64,000 nucleotides of DNA from Lucifuga dentata (Eukaryota; Chordata; Actinopteri; Ophidiiformes; Bythitidae): NCBI GenBank assembly GCA_014773175.1, contig VXCM01002092.1:30655-94654 (forward strand). Direction: 5' to 3'. Below, piece by piece: positions 52,331 to 64,000 of the stretch. Position 1 is the stretch's first letter, and every line of letters begins with the position of its first letter. The notes under the pieces are model-generated. The model worked only from the letters and a program-made list of their open reading frames with translations, had not been told where the DNA came from and ran no database searches. Both the position numbers and the translations under genes were made by a program.

Positions 52331-55200
52331 GTAAGTTTGAGATTTGTCCATTCAGCATAGTCTGGATGAATACATACACATTATATAGACCGCTAACCCG
52401 GTCTATATAATAATTTGATTATTAATAACAGAAAGTGCAGCACTACATCTTCCAGAGAATGATGTTGTTGGAAAGGAGGTAGTTTTCCTCTGTCAAATGA
52501 AAGAGGATAAAAATAAAAGGGAGACACCAGAGACCCTGGCTGATTCTCTTCCCAGTGTTAGTGGGATTTGTGGGTTTAAGACGTAGGCAAGCTTTCCTTT
52601 TAATTTAAAACAAAGTAATGACAGGCTAGTGGACCACTATGATATTGTAATAACGTGGTATTAATACACAACATCTGTGACAACAGCCAGTAAACTCTGG
52701 TCTGTATGGCTTCAATGGAAATATTACTGTTGGGCTGAAGAAATTCAGGAGAATGATATAGTGGAATACTATTACTATCTTTCTACACAGAGTTCATATA
52801 TGTGATAAGGTTTGTCTTTGTTCAGGATTTTCGAATTTTAATCTTTTAACTTTACAAGACACAGGCTTAACATATTTGACATTTTTTTTTTTCAGGACAA
52901 AAGATATATCTTACTTTAAAATATGAACCAGTCAGTCAGTTGATATCAATTGATACAATCTCATAGACTGCTCCCTTTGAGAGACTTGTTTTGTACTTTG
53001 TCCAAATCGAACAGTCAGTTAAACAGCGGCATAGGTGCCAGGTTGGTTATTTTGATTCATCAAAACGTTGACAAAAGGGTGAGGCCATGGCTGAAATAAC
53101 AGGATAAGGTGTTGAGCCTGCAGATGGACAGTGTGTTTGAGGCATTGTATGTGCCAGACCCATAATCAGTGAAGTGATTGTAGTAGAAGACAGCTCAGAC
53201 AGTGTGTGCATACTATACTGTACAATAAGTGTGTGTGTTCATGTGCATTTATATGTATCTGTGCCTGAATGAAAGGTTGATGTGTGTTTTCATGCATGCT
53301 AATAGTTTGTCTGTGTGTGCATTTCATCACTCCTTCCAGGAAGTCCTCCACAGAATTTCCTTTTATAGAAGCTGAATACAAAAGACTTGCTGTCCACTTC
53401 CTGTAAACAGCTCGTCGGCTGTGTTTGCTCCGCTCTGGTTGGTGCGCCTGGCTGTGTGACCCTCTGGGGTTCGGGGAGTTCTAGGATGAGGAAGTGGGCT
53501 TCCCCTGACGGCAGGCAGGTTCAGGGAATTGAAAGTTCTTCTATGCAGAGAGAGACGGGTGAATGAGGAATAGATATAGGAACTGGCACAGGGGTGTAAT
53601 ACATTTTGAAGTGTAGTTCTAAAAAGTGAGAATGTCAGTGAACTAAGAATGGATGAAATGGAAATACAAAGTTTAAAATGTACGTTTTGGAACCAAGAAT
53701 GCAGTGCAAACAGCAGTTTTAATAGAAAGAGCTACACTCAGAAATTTGGCAACAAGAATATAATCTTTGTCTTCAAGAGTACATTCTTCACAGATGCCAT
53801 TACAGCTGCATCCCTCATGAGATTACTAAACGTTATTGGTACCAAAGAGTGCTTTATAATGTACAAATTTGCAGAAAAGTGTAGTAAGCGAGTGTTGATT
53901 GACAAATTCTAAGCCTTACACACATCAAATTATTATAATTTACACATTTCCCACTGTATCTAAGAGACAGTGATTTGAAGAAAATGCGTAAAAAATCATG
54001 GAAGCTAGCCATGATCACTTTCATCTCTTTCCACTGAAAAAGACCTGAGCTGGAACCTGTTTTGCATCACACAATGAAGTTATATTACCTATAGAGGATT
54101 TTTTTTGGATAACCAAGAAAAGGACGTTTATGAAACTGGGACAAAATCTGCCTGCCCAGAATCATTGACATAAATGTGTTGAGTTGGAAGGAGAGGATGA
54201 AAATAAATACTTGCAACACCTTTACGTAAGAAATTCATATACTAGGCTCAGTATCTGTCGATCAGCCCCTTGCATTGCCTGCATCTGCACCTAAAGGGCA
54301 CATGCCAAACAACAAAAGCCACAATTCTGCTTTTTCTTTTTAAAATTTATTGTGGCTACAGTTTATGGTCGTTCTGATTATAGATTATCAATAATTTGTT
54401 CCATAAAATAATGTCAAATACATATCACATGTTACCTGAGACAAAACAATGTCTTATAATCAACATAATTGAGTGCAACAGCTAAAATCACAGTTTCCCT
54501 CTGTTAATATGTGATGGAAACCAACAAGCAGCTATTTCATTTTTTGCACTTTTATATATTTACAGCCTCTCCACATAATTGTACACTGACAAGATTCTCA
54601 CATGTTGTTGTTGCGGTTGACAATTCTCATGTCAAACTGAAGTAAAACAATGTAAATTTTACCTAAATGCATTATAACAAGAGACGTGTAAGACTTGGAC
54701 ATAAAGAAATAATTGTTTTGAATACCTGACCATCACAATATTAACATATTAATTACCCGATTATTACCGCAATATGTTTGACCATATTGCCCATATGGAT
54801 AAAAATCAAACCTAAATCTCTGTTCGTTGACAAATCTGATCATTTCATCATTACTGGAAAATGATTTTTTATATAGACACACACGCAGCCTGCAGCACTG
54901 ATGCATGCTGCAGCCGAGTTGCGCACCTTCTTGCTCCCCTTAAATTTTTTTCTGTATAGGACTCAGTAAATGCTGCTTTAATCTACATAAAAAATGTGCA
55001 AGTGCTCATATAAGAGCTCCTGTTGGCAAGGGGAGTGTGTGTTTGACAGGGAATGTGCTTGAGGAGAAGTCTAAAGTGCTTGCGTCTGTTTGCCGAGTGT
55101 GTGCATGTGTGATGAGCAGGAGAACACACCCAACTCTAGGAGCCCAGAAGCTATGGAATTCCTGAGACAACGTGTCTCAGCCTGGCCAGCCAACTCAGTC

Positions 55201-55201
<1 letters not shown>

Positions 55202-55243
<42 letters not shown>
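55202..55243. repeat. (CA)n microsatellite in pak2 intron 1
   Basis: About 20 CA units. On the minus strand it yields poly-Cys-Val open frames, which are spurious. Confidence 0.95.
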
Positions 55244-55249
<6 letters not shown>

Positions 55250-55362
55250 TTTGAAAATACACATTAAGGCTGGACTGGGTCTAATTTTACACTGCTGGGG
55301 CAAGAATACACTTGTCCGACCCAAAACTGCTGAGGAATGAGGCAGCCTGCTAAGACCTGCCT

Positions 55363-55363
<1 letters not shown>

Positions 55364-55397
<34 letters not shown>
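55364..55397. repeat. (GA)n microsatellite in pak2 intron 1
   Basis: A GA-rich tract of about 34 bp with one interruption. Confidence 0.9.
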
Positions 55398-56247
55398 TTA
55401 CTGTGACTTTGGGAGATAAATGAGCACAAGGGAAAGACAAGGACGCAATTCCTGGGAATACAAGATAAATTTCCTCTGTTTACCTGGTCTTCTGTAAAAC
55501 AGAAGAGGAAACGAACAGGTGAGGCTTAGATTATTTTAGATTACAGTTTAGATTACAGAAGTGAAGATGTGAAAAATGCAGAGATTTGAAAGGTGAAGAG
55601 AGCAAGGAGCGGATTCCATTTTGATTACCTGGACACTGAGCCATTTATGGTCACATTTAGAGATTTGAAGTTTTTTTTTTTTGCTGTCTGTGATGTGCAA
55701 AGCCACCACATAGCTAACGGCCATGATGTGATTCAGAGTTCTGCTACAGTGTTGACACAGGATGTTACAGGCTTAAAGATATACTGTAAAGCCACAAAGT
55801 TTGGTTAAAAGATCCGAATAGAAATGGAGACTTCTCATTTCAAGATATCTAAGACCACTGTCTTCTGATCTGAAGCAATCAGCGTGTGGGAATTGGCCCT
55901 TTTGATGCCTAATATTGTGTAATATTATTTTGACAGGTATTAAGGAAAGAGTGGAGTTTGCTGCTTTGATTAGTTTGTGGTAGTAAATGAGTGAGGTGCT
56001 AGTCAGATGAGATGTTAGCAGGTTAGTGGCCTGCAAAACTTTCCCCATGAGCCCACCTGGTTTTGCGGTGGGCCAGGTTTATCTGGGTTAACTTGTGTTG
56101 TGTCGTTGGGGGTCAGCCACAGGAAGTGAGGAAGCCTTTGTTTGCATCCTTTATCCTGTCTGTGATGTCACCAAGAATGATGGCTGCATCTCAGTCTCGA
56201 TCAAAACGCTTGCTCTGCAAGACTGGAAGAGATGCATTTGTGGTCGA

Positions 56248-56278
56248 GGTTTTTTTTTTTTTANGGTTTTTTTTTTTT
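56248..56278. other. Assembly join in poly-T around N 56264
   Basis: GG plus a T-run plus A precedes the N, and GG plus a T-run plus A follows it. The join is similar to the other uncollapsed joins but in low-complexity sequence. It lies within pak2 intron 1. Confidence 0.6.
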
Positions 56279-56715
56279 TATATGCTTTTGTTTAAAACAA
56301 GGAAAAAGGTCACATCTTAGGTCAATGGATAAAGCTTTCTACATTATATTTCAGAGGTTTTCACCAACATAACACATATTCATTCTGTTTCTAACTTTCT
56401 TTTACTCCATTATGGTGCTATTCTTTCACCCACTCAATCACTGACTCTCATACTCCTTGTTCTCTCTGCATCTCTTCCTTCCTCATTCATTCGTAAAGCG
56501 GCAAACGAGACTCAACACGTCACATCACCCATTCAGCGTAGCTTTCTGTTCACACTTTCTGTTCTCTTTAACAGTTCACACAGTTCACTGTGGCATGAAC
56601 AGATTAGGTGTGTGTTTTTGGCTTCTGTGTGTGTGATTTTGTGTTATTTTACTTTGATTGTCCTATGAGTGATTTTATGTGTCTCCTTCACTGTGCAGGG
56701 GCCACGTGTGTGTAG

Positions 56716-60277
<3,562 letters not shown>

Positions 60278-60890
60278 ATACTAAAGACTTTCCACGTGAA
60301 CTCCAATGAAAGCCGAACCAATCAGGCTCTTCTGCTGGCCTACGTATGATGACATTCACCAACCTTCTAGCCTCTTTTATGTCTTTTACAGGGACCCTAA
60401 AAATTATGCAAATATGTCTTTCTGCACTTCTCAGTGATGCCAAATTTATCGTATTCATGTGCCTTGTTCTACAGCTGCATACAGCCATGTGTCTCGGACT
60501 GCTGATAGTGTTTACTACATTTCTGTCGTTATAGTTACACATGAATTTCTGACAAGCTCCAGAAAACTAAAGAGAATGCTGTGTAGTGCACTGCACGGTC
60601 CTCGTGCCATGAAAAAGCCTGAGCAGTGTCCTTACGCGACCCTATATCTCACTGAAAAGTCAGCCATTTCCAGAGAGGGATGGGATTTTTGTGAGTTTTT
60701 GCCAGTTTCATTTTGTGTAGAAACGCTTTCATTTGATGGGATTTGCATTTACACCTTGCATCAACATGTGTTCTTGTTATCTGCATTCTGCTGCATTGTG
60801 ATCGGAGCAAGCAAGCCATTATATTTTTGAACCCATCCTTCCTGCTTGCTCTGTGGACAATCTTTATGCATTTATAAAAATAAATAATCA
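60278..60890 (+). other. pak2: pak2 3' UTR with poly(A) signal
   Basis: The first AATAAA after the stop is at 60879-60884, giving a 3' UTR of about 600 nt. No open frame of interest is seen. Confidence 0.55.
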
Positions 60891-62587
60891 CTTTCTGTCA
60901 AGGCTGTAACTGTCTGTGTGCCAGGTGCAGGTACCTATTTACAACAAGTTGCAACTCTCATTCAGAATAACTTTATTGACATCACAAGCAGAGCCAAGAA
61001 GACAAGACGGGGTTATGTTTTCAGCTTGTGGACAGATTTTGTCACATGATTGTGTTGCAGCTGAACAGATCACAGTCACACCTGGCTACTTTTGACAGAG
61101 GTGCGACACAAAGTAAGCCAGATATACGGGTAGCTTTCCAATAGCATTCCGATCACAATGCGTTCTGCGAGCACCTTAACATGCAAGCTCAGTATCCAGA
61201 TAACAAGATCGCACGTGGAAGCTGGAAATGGGGCCAAAATGTCAGTGTTTGTATGAAACACCATAACACAAATTATCACCGACCCGACTCAACATAAAAA
61301 ATGCAGACTCATTTGAGCACTGCCGCTGCTTGTTGCGTCGAAACTGCCTTAAACTTTAAATGCTTAAGCTTTAGACGAAGGCCACATTTCAGTCACTGTG
61401 ATGGTTTTTCCTGATCAGCGGTTCTCAAACTTTTCAACTGCTGCCTCACCAACAAGCCACCAACTCTCAGACAAATCACCGAAAAACCTCATATCTACAT
61501 GTGTGCTGTAATGACATTGAACTGAAAGAGTTACTGACACCCAAATGGAACAGAAATATATAGTGTACACACGGATCGAGTGCACCATTTTCAACAAAAA
61601 ATGTACTTCTTAATTAAAAGAAAGTAATGATTTAACATTAAAAATGAATAATAAAGAGTAAAAACACAACAGAATTTCCACAGAAATTTCCAGTCATCTG
61701 GCATACCACCAGGGGGCACTACAAGCATCAATAATGGTACACATACCAGTTTGAGAACCATTGTTCTAGATGCTTGTCTTTTGCTATGCCTTTTACAAAT
61801 GATGCCTTAAAGTTGGTGTGAGTACAACACAATTGTACCAAATTGTCAGAAAGCATTGAACTGGAGGAATACTTTGCATTTTTTGTATATTATGTATTGC
61901 TGATGTCACTGTTTGTTACCACCTTTTTAAAAGTATGTGTATCATTGTTTTATATTTGTAACTAACATAAGGAATGACTGTTTTGTAATTCTTTTCAACA
62001 TGTTTAATGTACCAATTCATCCTCCATTTTCTGATCTGTGCAAATATGGACTCGAAACTGCATTAACAAGCTGATCTAGACTTGAATCAGGCAGTACTAG
62101 TAAATATTTGGTTTTGTTTGTTTTCACCAGCTCGGGGAACCAGATAAATTGGCTTTCCTAAATGGAAAAATACCTCAATTGCCTTCAAGGTTAGACAATC
62201 ACTGCCAAGCATTTAAAAATTTATTGCATATTATTTGTATGCATGCATGATGCAGTAAATCCCATTCATCTGGTACTCAACAGGTAATGCAAGTACTTAC
62301 AAATACTATTGACAGGCTGGAATATACCATTATGTGACTTGTGACCAGGCAAATAACAAAACACATTCCATTTATGAGTGTGATCATATGAATCATTGAT
62401 GAATGTTTTGTTTTGTGTCATAAATTCAGCATGAAATCACAGTATGTAAATTATTAAAGGTGGACCTAAATAGACATTTCATTGAATTTGACAAGCTCAA
62501 ATTGATTTTTTTTCCTTCTATTTTGGCACAAGAGGGCAGTACTGTTATAAGAACACAAACAGAAATGAGATCAGCGGACACAGGCGT
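60891..62587. other. Intergenic, pak2 to Ig light-chain V region
   Basis: AT-rich DNA with one hAT-like element (61416-61763). Nothing else is recognised on either strand. Confidence 0.5.
61416..61763 (+). mobile_element. Non-autonomous hAT-like element, 348 bp
   Basis: The left terminus CAGCGGTTCTCAAACTTTT and right terminus AGTTTGAGAACCATTG are inverted repeats of the CAGNGGTTCTCAAA type known for hAT transposons. The flanking 8-mers TTCCTGAT and TTCTAGAT agree at 6 of 8 positions, consistent with an aged 8-bp target duplication. There is no transposase. Confidence 0.75.
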
Positions 62588-62650
62588 ATTTGCCTACAGG
62601 AGTGAAAATTTGAATTGTCGTTACGCTTCCCTGCACATCAGGTGCATTTA
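62588..62650 (+). promoter_or_regulatory. Degenerate octamer and TATA-like element of Ig V segment 1
   Basis: ATTTGCCT at 62588-62595 matches the Ig octamer ATTTGCAT at 7 of 8 positions, 115 bp before the ATG. TTTATGTCCT near 62646 parallels the TTTATAGTCCT of the second V promoter at about 63859. Function is inferred. Confidence 0.45.
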
Positions 62651-62702
62651 TGTCCTCAGGTCTAATTGCAGTTCTTGCACATTGTAACAGATACATGCAG
62701 TC

Positions 62703-63139
62703 ATGATGAGGATGTCACTGTTTGTGGTGCTAATTCTGCTCCAACTTCAAGGTGAAATACCAAATTTCATATCTAACGTACTCTATAGCAAACATTATGC
62801 TTCACAGAATGTTTTACCCTTTTGTTCTTTCTGCAGGATCAACAGCCAGTCCAACTGTGACTCAGTCTCCTGCATCAAAGGCTGTTCGTTTGGGGGAGAC
62901 AGTCTATCTGAGCTGTAAAGCCAGCACAGGAGTTGATGATGATCTAAGCTGGTACATTCAGAAACATGGACAGCCTCCCAAACTTCTGTTTTATAAAATA
63001 GCCACACGTCAGTCTGATACCCCAAGTCATTTCAGCAGCAGTGGCTCTGAACCTGATTTCACACTGACTATCCGCGGATTCCAGGCTGAAGATGTAGGAG
63101 TTTACGACTGTTTGGGAGCGTATAATGGCCCGGTGAACA
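62703..63139 (+). CDS. Immunoglobulin light-chain (kappa-like) V segment 1, germline
   Basis: Two exons: leader 62703-62751 (MMRMSLFVVLILLQLQ, hydrophobic signal peptide) and V exon 62837-63139, with a phase-1 intron as in all Ig V genes. The mature domain starts near SPTVTQSPASKAVRLGETV. It has the first cysteine in LSCKAS, Trp in LSWYIQ, framework 3 DFTLTIRGFQAEDVGVYDC with the second cysteine, and CDR3 LGAYNGPVN. A tyrosine is replaced by aspartate just before the second cysteine (YDC in place of YYC). The frame is intact and a recombination signal follows directly, so it looks usable. No J or C segment is found in the window; they should lie to the right. V-kappa-like framework and a 12-type RSS favour the kappa-like teleost light-chain isotypes. 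Confidence 0.9.
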
Positions 63140-63165
63140 CACAGTGATACAGTCGTACAAAAACC
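63138..63165 (+). other. Recombination signal sequence of V segment 1
   Basis: A consensus nonamer ACAAAAACC occupies 63157-63165. The consensus heptamer CACAGTG is at 63140-63146 but leaves only a 10-bp spacer. A weaker heptamer CACACAG at 63138-63144 gives the standard 12-bp spacer. The element marks the V segment as germline and unrearranged. Confidence 0.85.
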
Positions 63166-63289
63166 TCCCTCAGACTGCACAGAGATTGCAGCTGTGGACC
63201 CTGGTGTGGACCATAGCCTCACTGAACACCACACTGGTTTCCAAGCACCAACCAACCACAACATCCTCATTTGCAGAAGTGAAACTCAG

Positions 63290-63297
63290 ATTTGCAT
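63290..63297 (+). promoter_or_regulatory. Perfect Ig octamer ATTTGCAT between V segments
   Basis: The exact octamer is followed by AAAAGAGG. It lies 640 bp before the next leader and 125 bp after the RSS of V segment 1, too far from either ATG to be a normal V promoter octamer. It may be a relic of a lost V segment. Confidence 0.5.
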
Positions 63298-63431
63298 AAA
63301 AGAGGAGTTTTGGTCTTCCAAAAACAAAAAAATCTCCAGATGCCCAACTGAGCCCACTTCCTGTTCTTACTAAAAAAAAAAAAAAAAAAAAAAAAAGTAG
63401 CTCTCAGATCAGAATGACTAACTAAACTCGG

Positions 63432-63490
63432 CAGTGGTTCTCAAATTGTGGTACAAGCACCTATGGTCGAGCTTGGAGTGCTCCCTGGTA
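63432..63490 (+). mobile_element. hAT-like element fragment
   Basis: CAGTGGTTCTCAAATTGTGG followed by GAGTGCTCCCTGG, the left end of the same family as 61416-61763. The other end is missing. Confidence 0.5.
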
Positions 63491-63819
63491 ATACTGATAT
63501 ATTAATATAATATATAGCCATTAAACACTATACATTTAAAGTATTAAGTATTTGTTTACAGTGATAGTTCTGAATAAAGACAAATCAGCTTCAGTAATTG
63601 TCAAAATAAAATACATGCATGAAAACCTACTAAGGAAATTGACAAAACAGATATTGTACACAAAACAAAGTATATGCCATTCATATGTGTATCTATTGTA
63701 AATATATTTTCCATAATTAGATCAGATGGTGTAAATAAAAGTCGTTTTTCCTGCTGGTTTTTGTCCCATGAAGCCTTCAGTCTGTAGAGAGCAGAGAAAT
63801 CATTTCCATAGAGAGGAGG

Positions 63820-63866
63820 CTTTGCATCATCAGCTGATCCTCCAGTGAAGTGAGAAGGTTTATAGT
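63820..63866 (+). promoter_or_regulatory. Promoter of Ig V segment 2
   Basis: An octamer-like CTTTGCAT at 63820-63827 (7 of 8) and a TATA-like TTTATAG near 63859-63865, spaced about 40 bp apart and about 65 bp before the leader ATG. This is the usual layout of an Ig V promoter. Confidence 0.7.
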
Positions 63867-63929
63867 CCTGTGAGTTCAACACTGCAGGACTCAGATGTGT
63901 CAGTGAACACAGCAGAAAGCAGCAACACC

Positions 63930-64000
63930 ATGACTCTCATCACCATCCTCATCTGGACGCTGGCCTGCTGCTGCTTTACAGGTTCATTCACTCAGCAACA
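63930..64000 (+). CDS. Leader of Ig light-chain V segment 2, cut by window end
   Basis: ATG at 63930 opens MTLITILIWTLACCCFTG, a hydrophobic signal peptide of the kind seen in teleost Ig light-chain V genes, preceded by the V promoter. The leader intron or the V exon would follow beyond position 64000. A donor could be ACAG|GTTCAT at about 63981, but it is weak, so the exact exon end is undetermined. Confidence 0.7.
   Translation, partial: MTLITILIWTLACCCFTGSFTQQ

Larger units (their letters stand above)
52331..56697 (+). other. pak2: pak2 intron 1, 4.4 kb
   Basis: No coding exon is supported. It contains a (CA)n tract at 55202-55243, a (GA)n tract at 55364-55397 and an assembly join in poly-T at N 56264. 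First introns of this size often hold enhancers, but none can be named from the sequence. Confidence 0.6.
63147..63819. other. Spacer between two V segments
   Basis: No J segment, constant exon or other gene is seen. It includes a perfect octamer at 63290-63297, a poly-A run near 63371-63396 and an hAT-like fragment from 63432. Confidence 0.5.

Noticed and set aside
53649..53912. 87-codon open frame in pak2 intron 1
   Set aside because: There is no family similarity, no splice pattern and AT-rich composition like the surrounding intron.
60459..60830. 123-codon open frame after the pak2 stop
   Set aside because: It lies in the pak2 3' UTR, has no recognisable motif and ends near the poly(A) signal.
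61416..61763. Possible endogenous viral fragment
   Set aside because: The terminal repeats and flanks fit a hAT-type DNA transposon, with no viral open frame.

Overview
The window is 64 kb of vertebrate nuclear DNA, almost certainly from a teleost fish. Genes are split into many short exons with GT-AG introns. The order includes atr-pls1 and gyg1-hltf neighbour pairs that are also neighbours in human 3q23-q24. Immunoglobulin light-chain V segments with recombination signals lie at the right end. Introns are compact and rich in (CA)n tracts, with short transposon remnants of types common in fish. No bacterial, phage or plasmid feature is present. I did not find a new defence or metabolic system; the value lies in gene models, repeat biology and several assembly faults that would corrupt automated annotation.

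Layout, left to right. (1) 1-3325, minus: 5' part of an endophilin-B gene, including a cassette exon and a 24-nt microexon. (2) 4890-21754, minus: a complete ATR checkpoint kinase gene; I resolved 48 coding exons with matching phases (2606 codons plus stop). (3) 22700-28492, minus: plastin-1 (pls1), 15 coding exons, 639 aa once one duplicated stretch is collapsed. (4) 28.5-31.9 kb: intergenic, with a candidate pls1 5' noncoding exon and one unassigned exon-like open stretch. (5) 32137-37327, plus: glycogenin-1 (gyg1), 7 exons, 337 aa. (6) 40201-50978, minus: helicase-like transcription factor (hltf), 24 coding exons, 979 aa after collapsing a false duplication. (7) 52.1-60.3 kb, plus: pak2, a noncoding first exon followed by 14 coding exons, 517 aa; hltf and pak2 diverge from a shared 1.1-kb interval. 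(8) 62.6-64.0 kb, plus: one intact kappa-like Ig V segment with RSS, and the promoter and leader of a second V segment cut by the window end.

The genes do not form an operon-like unit. atr (replication-stress signalling) and hltf (fork remodelling and PCNA polyubiquitination) act in the same DNA-damage-tolerance field, but their proximity reflects ancestral synteny rather than shared control.

Two themes cut across the genes. First, nine single-N positions mark scaffold joins; most are flanked by direct copies of about 61-66 bp, so contig ends were not collapsed. Three of these copies overlap coding exons of pls1 and hltf and one overlaps the edge of an atr exon. Second, a family of TTAA-flanked inverted-repeat elements occurs about eight times. 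One copy is nested inside another, and a third copy preserves the empty target site.
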